A stretch of DNA of 64,000 bases from Gigaspora margarita. Lineage: Eukaryota > Glomeromycota > Glomeromycetes > Diversisporales > Gigasporaceae. Shown here piece after piece: positions 11,818 to 23,246 of the stretch. Positions within the stretch are counted from its first letter, which is position 1; each line of letters starts with the position of its first letter. The notes beneath the pieces were generated by a model, which saw only the letters and a program-made list of their open reading frames with translations, ran no database searches and was not told where the DNA came from. Location of the stretch: contig WTPW01000656.1 of the NCBI GenBank assembly GCA_009809945.1, forward strand, positions 150,416 to 214,415, given 5' to 3'. The position numbers and the translations under genes were made by a program.

Positions 11818-12679
11818 AAATTAAGCAATTAAATGGTTATATAATTAAATGATTAAGAAAAATTTTAGGTGGTTTCAACCCTATTTATGAAAATACTGTT
11901 TCCTAATAAATAATTAACTTTTCATCCGCAATCTGACAGATAAAGGAAAGTATTTGACACTATCTACTAACTCTAATTAATAGCTAAAATGGGTGTCAAA
12001 GCCCTTCTGCATGTGCAATTTCTAGTTACTATGAAATTTTGATCCTTTAACTGCGGATTACCACTTAACAAATAAAGGAAATGATCACTATTCACATGTT
12101 GTGGATATATACAAGTGTCATACTCTATTTTACTATGCTTTGTGCATTTTTTTCCAATAAAATTTCTAATATTAGATTTTAGCACTTTGCCAGGTTTCAG
12201 TTTCGCCAATTTTTAGACGTTTCACCAGGTTTCGAACATTTTGCCAAATTTTGGACATTTTGCCAGTTTTGCCAGTTTTGGAATTATCAGATTTTCAGGC
12301 TTTGGGCGAAACATATTTCGGCCTATTTCAGAAATTTTGCCTAGGCAAAATATGTAATTTCGCCTGAAACACTAATTTAAATGCATGTATTTTGACTTTA
12401 TAAGGTACAACTATGGTTTTAAATCATTAATAGCAATAAAAATGCATGTAAATACTTTTATTGAAGTTGATAATTTAAGAAATAAGCATTTTAATGTGCA
12501 TCTGCTTGGCATAATCTGTAACATATAATCAAGTTACACATTAAAATTAAATTATTGACTTCAATAAATTTAAGTATTTAATTTCATTGCTTTATTTTGT
12601 TTCTATAAGGTGTAATTGTAGTTTTTAGATTTCTAGAACAATATGTAAATATATCATTTTTGCAAATAATGATAAATAA

Positions 12680-12878
12680 TTGTTGTAGCTGAAGCTGGAA
12701 ATTTGAAAAGCTAATTTAAAAAATAAGTTCTACCAAAATCTACTTAAACTCTTTTATTATTAAAACTAACCCTAAACCCTAACCTAACCCTAAAAAATAT
12801 CCCTAACAAAAAAGGCTCTAAAATTTTTTAAAAATTTCATATTAAAATAATTAAAATTTCTAGCATCAGCTATAACAA
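12680..12878. mobile_element. Miniature element, TTGTNNNAGCTRAAGCT family, copy 1
   Basis: Ends TTGTTGTAGCTGAAGCTGG (left) and the inverse near 12858-12878 form terminal repeats of about 23 bp. TAA flanks both ends, compatible with a PIF/Harbinger-type insertion. Inside lies CTAACCCTAAACCCTAACC, a telomere-like tract. Related copies sit at 20629-20806 and 30622-30809. Confidence 0.6.
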
Positions 12879-14006
12879 TAATTTTTGTCAGTCTATTTTT
12901 AGTAAAGTATGGTTTATAAAAGAAAAAATTCATCAAAAATACTTTTTCAATTAACCCCAACTTGAAAAAAATAACAATACTAGCGCTTACTCTAACTCTA
13001 ACTATTAAAAAAAGTTATATATAAAAATTGAATTTTGCAAGTCTGCATTAATCATACCAAAATTTAACATAATTTTCGTATATCTGTCTAAATTTTTACT
13101 ACCAACCAGTGCTATATAAAATTTTGGAAATAAAATTTTCCAAATTTTTGCACTTAATCCAAAGATTTCTAAATTTTTGCAGTTTTCCCAAATTTCCCAA
13201 AATTTTGCCTAATTTTTTGAGGTTACACATGATCTAACCAATAAAAATATGTTTTATACATGAATAAAAAATGTATCTTATACATGTGAATCAGCCAATA
13301 AAAAATTTTAATAGATTGTTCTTTGAATGCACTCTTAGATACTTTTAGATTTACTAAACCTACTAAAGTTCACATATACATTTTATTAATAACTCTAACA
13401 TGAATCCTAATCTAACATAAAAAAATGCATCTAAAATTTTATAATAAAATCAATTTTAATATCAGTTATGACAAAAATTATTGAGCTTGCACTTACTATA
13501 TTTGTACTAAATCTTTAACAAGGTATATAAGAAAGAAAAAACTTGTACAAAGCAATGTTTTTTTGAACAGACAAAACAAAAAAAAGAGCCCTAACAAGAA
13601 AGTAACTGCCTATAGTCGCATGCTAGAGTTTTTACTTCTGATTCCAGAAAACTTATGTGCCATTTTTGCAATCATAATATCAATTATAACAATAAAGCCT
13701 TTATTACCTTATATATAAATAGCAAAAACCACCAAAAAAAGTATAATACCTATCTGAAATCTTTGAATCCTACTTGACAACAATGTCTTCTAACATTATT
13801 GACAATAGCTGACAAAAAAAATTTTATTTGTGATCTTGTTAAAGCATGGGTCAAGGTGAACTTACTGCCAGAAAAACTTAACAAATTTTGGGAATTTCTA
13901 AGTGTACATTGTTATACCTATGGCTGATGCTTTATACTATTCATACTTACTAAAGGTTTTTGAAGAACATTTAGAAAGCCTACACTATATGTTTAATAAA
14001 AAATTA

Positions 14007-14650
14007 TCCCTTAAACCATATTCCAGGCAAATTTGCCTAGAATTTTTAGACATATTTACAATTTTTTAAATAAAATAAAAGTTTATTAAGAATAAAGGGT
14101 ATACTTTATTTATAGAATATTTTCTTTAAAATATATTTTATAAACTTTATTATAAAAATTTTTTAAAATTATTAATAAACTTTAAAGTAATAAAAGTTTG
14201 AAGTTTTTAATTTAAAATTTTTATTATAAAGTTTTTCTTTAGATTTTCTTAAATTTTATATGTTCCCATCTATAAAAAAAATTTTCACTTCTAGTTAAAG
14301 TTCTAATTTTTACAAGTAAATCACAAAAGTTGCAATAATTAAAGTTGTAATCCTTTTTATAAACTACAATATTGTATTAGAACAGCGAGCTAGAGCTAAT
14401 ATTTATAGAGTTCACCAAGAATATGAAATAATTTTTTTGGCTAATAAATTTTTTAAAATTTGTCTATTTTTAACTTATAAACAACTTAAACTTTTTTTCT
14501 TATAATATAAAATTAAATACTACTATAATATAATCCTTATTTTCAAATATTATCAAAAAAATTTTTTAAGTTTTAAAAAATATAGATTATAAGCATATTT
14601 ATAGTAATTATCTAGGCAACTTTGGCTGGAATTGCTCACAGTTTAAGGGA
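14007..14650. mobile_element. TA-flanked (Tc1/mariner-type) element inside the hAT transposase
   Basis: Begins TCCCTTAAACCATATTCCAG and ends with its imperfect inverse, closing in GTTTAAGGGA, with TA on both sides (14005-14006 and 14651-14652). Inner arms continue as GGCAAATTTGCCTAGA against TCTAGGCAACTTTGGC. Removing the element plus one TA brings the transposase reading frame on either side into register, which dates the insertion after hAT mobility. No coding capacity of its own. Confidence 0.85.
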
Positions 14651-14960
14651 TAGTTGATGAAATGACTGATGCTAAAGGACATAGTGTAGTTAATACACTA
14701 TTCTCTTATCATAGTGCAACAAAACTTGTGTCAGTCAACTTTTTGCAAACTATAAACTATTCAACAATAGGTGGACTTATTTTATGGCTTTTAATAGAAT
14801 GGAATATTCCTTTTACTTATCCAAAAGTAATTATCTCAGATTTGGCCTCACACTTGAAAAAATGTTTTAAGGATGCTTTGAGCCCTATAATGTCTCAGTT
14901 AAAGCACAATATGTATTCTGCCCACATTATGAATCTAATAAGGTAAATTATTTTATAATA

Positions 14961-15058
14961 AAATTCTTGAAATAGCAGGCATGGGTGCTATTTTGAAGTT
15001 TGGCTTAAACTTAGCCCAAAATTCAAAATAGTATCCATGTCTGCTATTACAAGAATTT
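14961..15058. mobile_element. 98-bp fold-back element within the transposase intron
   Basis: Arms 14961-14997 and 15022-15058 (37 nt each) are complementary with a few mismatches around a 24-base loop. It lies wholly inside the intron 14943-15103, between the GTAAAT donor and the TTTTAG acceptor. Confidence 0.75.
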
Positions 15059-16280
15059 ATGGTATTTTATAATTTTAATAATTAATTTTTATAATTCTTT
15101 TAGTGAATTATGGATATCTGTTTATCATTTTGATGGGGTTAAACTTCTAACTTTTAATATCACATATTTAAAAAGATTCATGCATTTAAAGCTCATCAAT
15201 CTCAATATATGAATTATCTTGTACAGCACAAATTAAGTAAACAATCAAACACTCTTTGAAATTTGTGCCATTACCTGTCATGACACACTGGAATACTTGG
15301 TTCCAAATTGCATTTTATGTTTGTGATTACTTTGAATTTATTCAAGGGTTCTATAAAGAGAAGCAGGAAATTGAATTATCCAAAACTATTGAAAAAATTA
15401 TAAACATTTTTAATGACTTCGAAGAAAATGACAGATATGAATTTATTTAACATTCATTTGTTATTATGCTAAAAGGTTTATTTTTTAGACCTCAATTTTT
15501 TTCAACAAGAAAATAATCCTGTAATTCTATTCATTGAAAATCAGATTAATCAGCTTGAGGCCTTTATTAGACATGGCAAATTTAATGATGATTTTGGAAA
15601 TGAGGTAAATTTGTGTTTTACAAGTCTTGGATCAGAATCATCTTTTTATAATTATGTGTTTTAAGCAGCTTTTGCTGCAGCACACAAAAAATTTAATGAT
15701 CTTTTTTTTCCATCCATTTCACTCTCTTTTTGTTGCAGTACAAATTTTTGATCCTTACTTTATTAAATTGACAACTAATAATTGTAATATTCAGAATTAT
15801 TTAGCACAAATTCCTAAATTAAATAATTCTTCAGGTAGTTTATTATATGAATGGGTCTTTACAGTAATATAAAATTGACATTAGTTGAAATTAGTCATTT
15901 GATAAATTTTGGATAAAAATGTCTTTTTCTTTGCTAATTTAAAGCAATATTGCTTTGCTTTATATTTGGTTATCCATTTCTTCATATGAAGTTAAAAGAT
16001 GGTTTTTTGTTTATAATAATCTTTTAGAAGATAATAGACAGAGTATAAGCAAAAATTCATTAAAAATATTAAATATATTGTACTTCAATCAATGTAAACA
16101 ATAAATTTTAATAAAAAAATTTTTTTGTGATTTTAAATATTAAAAAAATTTTTATCCAAATTTTTCCAAATATTTGCTGAAATCCAAATAAAGCTCTGCA
16201 ATTTGTCCAAATTTTTATATGGCCCTGCTACCAACAGTACTACTTTACAGCTTCCACAAAAAACTGTCACTCCTGAAACT

Positions 16281-16569
16281 TTGGCCAATCAAAATTTAAG
16301 ATCAGGTGTAATGTGATAGTCAAAAAAACATTTTTTGTTTTCTAAGTAAAAAGTTGTGTATAAATTAAAACACATTATAGTTGGGGTTAGGGTGAGAATA
16401 GCATAGAGTTAGAATTGAACTATTAGTAAAATTTCACGAGGAACATTTTTAATTAGGTCTCAGAAGGTGGTTTCCTAATTAAAAATTTAAAGCTATTTTT
16501 GTTTTTTGTAAAAAGGTGGTTTTACTTCGAATTTTACATTACACCTGATTCTGAAATTCGATTAGCCAA
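16281..16569. mobile_element. Telomere-tract miniature element, copy 1
   Basis: Left end TTGGCCAATCAAAATTTAAG then ATCAGGTGTAATGTGA; the right end is the inverse (TTACATTACACCTGATT then GATTAGCCAA). The interior holds GGGGTTAGGGTGAG. Relatives at about 25605-25890, 46379-46702 and 56535-56843 keep the same order of terminal word, TTAGGG tract and GGTAGTTTTATAAGCAAAAT-like middle. Confidence 0.75.
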
Positions 16570-17642
16570 TCTTACAGGGTGAACAATTTTTGTGGGACCA
16601 TTACTACTTGCAGTTAGTGTTTTAAGCTGGCTAAAGCAGCCGTGGCTAAGCTGGCTGAAGTAGCCATAGCTAAGCCAGCTTAGCTGGCTTAGCCAGCTGA
16701 TATAATGTGATCAGCTGGCTAATGCAGCTAAGGTTACCTGATTATAACCAAATCAATTTGTTATATTACAGAATTGCTATAAATAATGATAATAAAATAT
16801 ATACTATGTATGCAAGTTAAAAGTTTATTTAAAATAGTATAAATTTGATTAAAGCAGCTAGATTTTTGATATCTTTACATTCTAAAAAAACCACAAAGCT
16901 AAAAAGATATCAAAAGCAGTTATACTTGCTTGAGTATTAGAAGATTTTTTTAGATCAAAAAATAATAACCAGTCAAATATTTTCATCGTGAGCCTAACTT
17001 GATAATTTATAATTTTAAATAGCAGTATATTGAAAGCTAAGTTTTTATATTCCAATATAACCTTAATCAAATAAATTCTTATTCTATAATTTAACAATCA
17101 AATAAAGTTTTTTATTCTATAACTACATATAAAAAATATGTATAAAGTTCTTTTTTTATAAATTTATGTAATAAATATTTTTTTTACTTCTATATCTTAG
17201 CCTGATTTATCACATATTGCTACTCAAGATAATTCAAATACATAATACTTGCTATTACGATGCTAGCTTTTTCTTGGCAGCACCCGAATACTTTGGTTAG
17301 GTAATTACATTGATCAAACATTGCAAAAAAGGTGGTCGCATTTCGCACTATAATTCTCAGAATTCAATTTATCATATGCTTGTGCACAGTATCAATTACT
17401 AGTCAACTTATTGGAGTACCATAATACTTTTCATTTTCTTTGAAGGTAAAAATTGCTAAAATTAAATTTGTTTTTTTTTTATTTAAATATCGATTAAATG
17501 TTTTATTACCTCCCTATTAGTAAGTATATATAGATTTCAAATTTAAATTAAACCTGGATACATGATAAAGATTTTTGAGTTTTCTTTAAGAAATAGTAAA
17601 TTATGAACTGTGTCAGGATCTAATTGATTTCTCTTATCAGTA

Positions 17643-17944
17643 CTGTATATTCCCAAAAATAAGCTACCACCTGTTTATTTTCAAAAATCTCAAAAATGCG
17701 TTAGCAGTTTATACATATAAAACTTTTTTTATACTAAGTAAACTTCAAAAGTTCGATTAAGTAAGTAAAGTTGTTTAGTGTATCAAAATACACCTACAGT
17801 AAAAATTTGATGTCATTTGGACAACTTTTTATTAGTACATTTTTTAAATTTTTCAAAAATGTCTATAAGCTAAAATAAGCTACCCTCTGTTTTTTTGTAT
17901 AATTTTTGGCCCAAAAAAAGTAGATTATTTTTGGGAATATACAG
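17643..17944. mobile_element. TA-flanked miniature element in the dimerisation domain
   Basis: Ends CTGTATATTCCCAAAAATAA and its exact inverse, flanked by TA (17641-17642 and 17945-17946). The neighbouring codons for AGNTV-T and DKRNQLDP fall back into frame when the element and one TA are ignored. Inner arms contain AAGCTACCNCCTGTTT and its inverse. Confidence 0.88.
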
Positions 17945-18657
17945 TAACTGTATTGCCAGCAGTTGAAAAAACCCTTTCTGAAGGAACTGATGTGGCAGGA
18001 AAGGCCAGATATTTTCTTGCTCATTGCAAAAGAAGGGGAAACATTGCTTTACATTCGTTCCACCAGATTAATAGATTAACTTTATGATATTCTTTATCTG
18101 TTATATGATATTTAGAAATTTCAGGTAAATTATCATAAAGTAATACTTCATTTTTAACTGATGTTATATTTTCAGTTTCATTTGGAACAATATAATTATC
18201 ATCATAAAAAGAAGAAAAAAATAAAGAGGATCCAGTATTTGAAAGTGGGGTTCTTGAATAGAACTAGGTCATTCTTATGTATCAAATAAAGTATAAAGGT
18301 GAGCAATAGTTTTTCTCTTTTTGCTAGGTGTTATGTAATTCATTTTTTTGAACCTCAGATCTAAAAAGGCAGCTACTAGACTATGAGATGATGGTTCAAG
18401 CCATCTTGATAGCATCGATTAGTTGATTTTACTGCAACAAGCCCTTACGATTTGTGAAGTACTTTTTGGATAAAAATCTCTTAAATGATGAGAAAGCTTA
18501 ATGAGAGTAGGAATCATCATTCCTAACGTGGGATACTAGCTTCCTCCAATATATCCTATTGCTTGTGCAAAAGGATGTAAGAGGTTTGCTAATTCATCTA
18601 TCGAATTCCATTCTTCTATTGATAGGACAAGATCAGAAAGTTTTGTTCCATCTTGCC

Positions 18658-19271
18658 GGTCTTGACAATTAACACTTTGTTTTTTTTAGGATTTTACAAC
18701 CGAGACCATTCGGCCTATCAATTTATTAATTATTTGAAATTTTTATTGTACATTTTATAGTACAAAGATCAGCAAATTACATATAAGATAAGACCGACTC
18801 AGACTACTTTATCTGTGGCCCGAAGTTGGCTATAGTAGGACGATAGTCCTTCATAGTCTTATTTTCCAGGTTTTAACCCCAGACTAACCGATCCCACCAC
18901 GCCGCATACGGCCTAGCCTCTCAGTAAATNCCNCCAGGAGTTCNTGACTTGATCTTCACTACGTCTNGTGACTTCGGTTAAACAAATNGTAGTTCCAAAC
19001 TAACAAGTTCAAGCCCCGCGAGTTTGGGCACCAAGTCTAAGCCTCAACGACCAGCATGTTCATCATAGGTCCGTCCTGACTATCGTCATTGACGTCCTNG
19101 GTCCCTGGTACCACGGTGTTGCAGTTCCCTATTATGGACAGCTCAGCCTCTTCATAGAAAATTGATGTCCGCCGTCAACGAGATTCGAACCGGCGACCTT
19201 CCGTTTTGCAACCTCAGAGCATAACCGCTATGCTATCGGACCCGAGGTCTTGACAATTAACACTTTGTTTT
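18658..19271 (-). mobile_element. tRNA-derived SINE, minus strand, with 26-bp target duplication
   Basis: The same 26 bases (starting GGTCTTGACAATTAACAC) stand at 18658-18683 and 19246-19271; the body is 18684-19245 (562 bp). On the minus strand the 5' end reads GGGTCCGATAGCATAGCGGT, with an A-box-like TAGCATAGCGGTTATGC, and about 45 bases on GCCGGTTCGAATCTCG, a good tRNA B box. The 3' end is a short A run (T tract 18680-18687 on plus). The body is far more GC-rich than its surroundings and has six ambiguous bases. It inserted into the minus-strand hAT transposase gene. Confidence 0.85.
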
Positions 19272-20405
19272 AAGTTATTAGCTAATTTTATAATAGTATT
19301 ATGAAGAAGAAAAAGATTCTTTAAGAGATTGTAAGTTGAACTCCATCGAGTTCTTGTTTCACTTGAAAGAGGATTAACTTGATGCTATAGATTTAATTTA
19401 GCTTGCAATTGACAGAGTCTTTCATGGTATTTCTCTTTACCATTGACATAGCTATTTAATGTTTTTGCTTTATTAATTAAGTTACTGACTTCTTCAATAT
19501 CAAATCCGTCTCCTAATGTGAGTTGTATTGTATGGGCAGTGCAACCTAGATAAGAATTAAAATAATTACAATTTTGATTTATTTATGTAATTTTAATTTA
19601 AGTATTAATAATTGACTATTTAATATTGATTCTAGTATTTTGATCCTATTTTTTAAGGACTGTTTGGATTAAATTTGGATCCTATTTGTGTAATCCGAAT
19701 TTGGATAAATCTGAATAATCTTGATTCTATATGAGCACAAGTGCTACCACTTTATGAATTTGGCTACAAATACTGTTTTATTTGAAATATACCAAAACTT
19801 GGATAGTTTTTTTCAAATATTTAACAAAATAAAATGCCAATTTTGAATTTAATAAATTAACAGTTGATTTGAAAATTAGCAGGACATGTAATGAATTTTT
19901 ATCAATCATTTGCAAATTTTGATAATTATTTTTGGTAATAACAGTTTCAGCTGGTACAAACATATTACAACAATACACTAGCCAAAAATTTTATTATCAA
20001 AAAAAACTACACTGTTATTATCAAAAAATAATTTTCGAAATTTGGATGATCATAAAATTCACTATGTGTCCCACTAAATTAGCTGTAATAAATAATCGTT
20101 ACATTCACATTTGCTGAAGGGAATATAATATATTTATCATCAGTTGCTGGTTAAATTGACGATCGTGTGAGAATCTATTTAGGTTAAAATTAATGAATAC
20201 AAATATCCTTTTCAATCCAAATTATTGATTCACTTGGATTAGCAGATTATGGATCGAAACACTAGTTGATTCAAGAGTTGATAATGGAAATGATAGTTCG
20301 ATTTGGTGTTCTTGCTACTGTGTTTTGGGTTTGAAAATTTAAAGTACTAGATATTTGATATAGAAGTTTAAATGCTACCAATAATAATGCTAACAAAATA
20401 ATTTT

Positions 20406-20586
20406 TAGGGATGGAAATAGGCCAGGTCTATGGGCTCAACAGGCTTTTTTAAAAATTAATTCAGGCCAACTTTCAAAATACTGGTCACATGATAAATTAT
20501 CATATGACCAGTATTTTGAAAGTTGGCCTGAATTAAGTTTTAAAAAAGCCTGTTGAGCCCATAGGCCTGGTCCACTTCCATTCCTA
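20406..20586. mobile_element. hAT-like fold-back element, 181 bp
   Basis: Ends TAGGGATGGAAATAGGCC and (complement) TAGGAATGGAAGTGGACC; the arms then stay complementary for about 85 bases (GGGCTCAACAGGCTTTTTT and inverse, AATTCAGGCCAACTTTCAAA and inverse). Flanks ATAATTTT and ATGATTTA match at only 6 of 8, so the target duplication is weak. Nested in the element at 16615. Confidence 0.75.
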
Positions 20587-20628
20587 ATGATTTATATAAA
20601 ATTATGTAGAATATAAAAATTAATATCA

Positions 20629-20806
20629 CGGCTAAAATCAAAAATAGTGAAGTTGAAAATCAAGGCCCTTGATTTACAATATATTCTGTCAGAACCCTCT
20701 TATACGCTTTTATTATAATAATTAACTAGCCAAAAATTTTAAAATTTTCATATTAAAAATATTTAAATTTTTTATCTTTGATTATTTCTAATTTTAGCTG
20801 TAACAA
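20629..20806. mobile_element. Miniature element, TTGTNNNAGCTRAAGCT family, copy 2
   Basis: Left end ATCACGGCTAAAATCAAAA and right end CTAATTTTAGCTGTAACAA parallel those of the copies at 12680 and 30622; all three share TTTCATATTAAAANTATTTAAA near the right end. It separates two conserved blocks of the transposase. Confidence 0.55.
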
Positions 20807-22196
20807 TTAAATTTGTAANTTGACNTTACNGATATGCTCAATACCAAGTTGATCCATGGCCTTAATCATCGAAGAAGCATTATCTGTTGAAGCACCTAAA
20901 AGCTTTTNGNATATTTCCNATTGGTCAAAAAGCTGGCGACAAAAATCTTCAATTCNATCAGCAGTATGAGGGTAATNGAACTTTTGAATTGTAAGGAGTG
21001 CTTGGTATAAAGTAAAGTCAGGGCTGATCCAATGAATAGTTANAGCTATATAAGGTTNGTGCATTTGAGACCACAGGTCTGTTGTAAAGCAAAATGATTC
21101 CATTGTTGTTTGCAATAATTCTTTAAGCCGTTGTTCGGCAAAAAGTACTGATTGCATTAATTTTTCTTTTATTTTATCATGGCAAGGAAACTCAAATCTT
21201 GGTTCACATTCAAGAACTATATCGCAAAAACAATTATTAGTAATAGCATTAAATGGTTGAAGATTGTCTATGATCCAGGCTAAAATACGATTCATGATTT
21301 TATCTTGTTTTGAAATAGGTAAAGGTGTTTTTATTTATAAAATCAAGTAATGATAGTTGGTTAGAAACTGTCTTGGCTAATTGATTGTTATTATTATTTT
21401 CTTCAGGAGGCAAAATTCTGTGAAGTTGACGAAGGTAAAACTTTAAATTTCCTGTTCTAGTTGTTGATTTATATTCGTGATCGCAGGCTTTTTTTATACC
21501 ATCTTCATCTGTGATTTTGACTTTGCAATATATTTTTTTTGCAACTTTGTCTCACCTAAAATAATGCCACACCCAACTTGGTTCCCTTGGTTTTGATCTT
21601 TTGGAATAGGTAACTTTTTTTTTCTAATTCTTTTGCCTAAACTATTAGTAACAGTAACACCACTATTATGTGATGGAGTTTGATTAGAAGAACTCAAACT
21701 CAATTCATTGTCTAGGTCATGTACATCTTCTGATATATTTGATGTATTTAATTTGTTTGATTCATTTAATTTGTTTGATTCATTTAATTCATTTAATTCA
21801 TCTTCGCTAGACAAAGCTACGGTATTGCTATTATAAGAACTAGACAGATAAAAATTGTGTGTTGACATTTATTTACTATTTTTGAGCAGTAAGATATTTA
21901 ATTTTTATTTCATATTCTTTATTTATATATACATTTTATTGTATTATTTGTTAGATACTATGACTTTGTTTTTTAATACTTAATTAATTCATATTCTTTA
22001 ATATAAATAATAAAAGAATAGGATGCAGAGATAAAATTTCAATGTTCGAAATGCGCATATAATTGTTATTCTTTTGGATAACCTTTCTTTTTACTAAAGA
22101 ATAACTATTGTGCATATTGTATGCATAATTCTAATTTGGGTTTTATTTCTGCTAAATGAACAAGAAAAGCTAGTACATTTTGAATTGATAATAGAG

Positions 22197-22268
22197 TCAA
22201 ACTCGTGAACAATAGCATGCATGCATTTCCGTATGTATGCATCTATTTTATTATCATTCACGAGTTTG
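22197..22268. repeat. Hairpin with GCATGCATGC loop
   Basis: CAAACTCGTGAA near 22197 pairs with TTCACGAGTTTG near 22257. The loop contains AGCATGCATGCA and GTATGTATGCATC. Confidence 0.65.
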
Positions 22269-22529
22269 CATTGTATTGTTCTTAGCTTTATAATATGAGC
22301 CTAAATTATTTCTGAAAAAAGTATTTTCAGCAGGCATTTTCAGGATTTTTCGAAATAACTATTATCTAATGTATTTTGATAAAAAAGTTCAAAAGTTTCA
22401 GCAGCAATTTCGGTAAGTATGAAATTAATTCAGCACATATAGACGAAATTTTTTAATAAAAAATTGTGATTCTATTTTGGCTAATCTGTTTGGAGCACTA
22501 TTTATAAGCAGCGTATAAAAACTAAAAAG

Positions 22530-22592
22530 TGATTGGTAAGTGATTCATAAGTAATTCACAAGCAATTCACAAGCAATTCACAAACGATTTTT
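22530..22592. repeat. 10-11 bp subterminal tandem repeat in the hAT element
   Basis: AGTGATTGGTA, AGTGATTCATA, AGTAATTCACA, AGCAATTCACA, AGCAATTCACA and AACGATT follow in series, about six units. Short direct subterminal repeats are typical transposase-binding sites in hAT elements. Confidence 0.7.
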
Positions 22593-23246
22593 ACAATTAC
22601 TAACAAATAATTTGCTTTTAATCTTAAATATCATGAATATTACATATATTATTGGAATAAATTCTTTTAATTTCATTATTCAATTAACTAATCACAAAAA
22701 TTGAGAATTTTTGTCTATATAAATTATGGAAGACTATTTTTGGCTGACTAATTTTTATTAATATACACAATTTATTTAATCAAAATAATTGAATGTTGTT
22801 AGGTGAAAACCAGGAATTTTAAATATAGATTTTATTGATGGTTTAATAATTTATATCTAGACTACCTGGTTTTTATTTGGCGACTCTTAATTATAAGTAA
22901 ATTAGCGATGGCACTTTTTAGTTATTAATTAGGAATTGTTAACAATTATTAATTTAAAAATTATAGTTGATTATCGATTATATCTTTTTATTAACACCTG
23001 TGTATTTTGGATAGTTTAATTATTAATTGCTATATAGAATAAATTATCGTAATAAAGTGTGATATTCCAGCTGCTTAGCTGATATTTTGGTTGGCTGGCT
23101 TAGCCAGCCAACCAAAATAATGCAGCTTAAATCACTACTCGCAGTGTAATGATTCAAGTATATCACCTTTTTTAACATGTTTAGTATGGGCAATTTTCTG
23201 ATACTATACTTTTGATTTTCAAACTGGGATAAACGATTTAAACTTA

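Larger units (their letters stand above)
9839..12374. mobile_element. Non-autonomous hAT-like element, 2.5 kb
   Basis: Terminal inverted repeats TAGTGTTTCGGGTGAAAT (left) and TAGTGTTTCAGGCGAAAT (right, complement) match at 16 of 18. The flanks ATTTCAAT (9831-9838) and ATTTAAAT (12375-12382) match at 7 of 8, as expected for hAT. Subterminal DNA on both sides is packed with short TGAAAC / TTTGCC / TTTCGCC words. No transposase frame was found inside; the interior holds a tRNA-like tandem array, an AT-rich array and a nested miniature element. Confidence 0.8.
13832..16100 (+). pseudogene. hAT-family transposase (RNase H-like plus dimerisation domain), broken
   Basis: Fragments in order: DLVKAWVKVNLLPEKLNKFW (from 13832); ADALYYSYLLKVFEEHLESL ending in NKKL (about 13925-14006); VDEMTDAKGHSVVNTLFSYH through AHIMNLI (14653-14942), with D-x-x-x-D near the RNase H-like core; an intron at 14943-15103 joining to SELWISVYHF; PLPVMTHWNTWFQIAFY (from 15270); AAFAAAHKKFNDLFFPS (about 15665); VQIFDPYF; and the C-terminal LYIWLSISSYEVKRWFFVYN (about 15960-16030), which is the hAT dimerisation signature. 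Frameshifts and stops separate the pieces, and a 644-bp TA-flanked insertion interrupts the first catalytic block. A DNA-binding zinc finger was not found. Transposase of this lineage would excise and integrate its own element; this copy cannot. Confidence 0.85.
13107..16227 (+). mobile_element. hAT transposon, 3.1 kb, with decayed transposase
   Basis: Both ends are flanked by CTACCAAC, a perfect 8-bp duplication (13099-13106 and 16228-16235). The ends begin CAGTGCTATATAAAATTTTG (left) and CAGGGCCATATAAAAATTTG (right, complement), 19 of 22 alike. Subterminal DNA carries many CCAAATTTTTGCA-type words, probable transposase-binding sites. The coding strand is plus. Two smaller elements have inserted into the transposase gene. 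Confidence 0.9.
17543..21868 (-). pseudogene. BED zinc finger hAT transposase, broken by nested elements
   Basis: Reading on the minus strand from 21868: a Ser/Asn-rich N-terminus with repeated NELNESNKLNESNKLN; after a frameshift near 21535, a BED finger (CKVKITDEDG, CDHEYKSTTRTGNLKFYL, then QLH). Then 21295-20820 gives AWIIDNLQPFNAITNNCF, the RNase H-like block FCFTTDLWSQMH and GASTDNASSMIKAMDQLGIE. After about 1.25 kb of inserted or intronic DNA, LGCTAHTIQLTLGDGFDIEE continues to TRTRWSSTYNLLKNL (19555-19320). After the SINE, SDLVLSIEEWNSIDELANLL continues to RWLEPSSHSLVAAFLDLRF (18650-18350). The C-terminus is RKYLAFPATSVPSERVFSTA, then after the TA element DKRNQLDPDTVHNLLFLKEN and a stop at 17543. 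All hallmark hAT segments are present, but stops, shifts and insertions leave it dead. Confidence 0.85.
16615..23137 (-). mobile_element. hAT transposon, 6.5 kb, swollen by nested insertions
   Basis: Termini TAGTGTTTTAAGCTG and (complement) TAGTGATTTAAGCTG match at 14 of 15. Flanks CTTGCAGT (16607-16614) and CTCGCAGT (23138-23145) match at 7 of 8. Each end is followed by repeats of AGCTGGCTTAGCCAGC-type palindromic words. A minus-strand BED/hAT transposase pseudogene fills the middle. A TA-flanked element, a SINE, a fold-back hAT derivative and a miniature element of the 12680 family are nested inside. Confidence 0.82.

Noticed and set aside
11973..12209. 78-codon minus-strand frame inside the hAT-like element
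   Set aside because: No transposase motif, and its N-terminal codons come from the subterminal repeat of the element.
12770..12810. Possible true telomere end or chromosome-fusion point (CCCTAA units)
   Set aside because: The tract is short, imperfect and enclosed by the inverted ends of a miniature element, so transposition explains it.
19150..19245. Functional tRNA gene
   Set aside because: A- and B-box words are present but the anticodon stem does not pair well and the unit continues into a SINE body with a target duplication.
19661..20264. Possible further hAT-like element (GACTGTTTGGATTAA and TTTCGATCCATAATC ends)
   Set aside because: The ends match poorly and no 8-bp flanking duplication could be found; it could as well be intron of the transposase gene.
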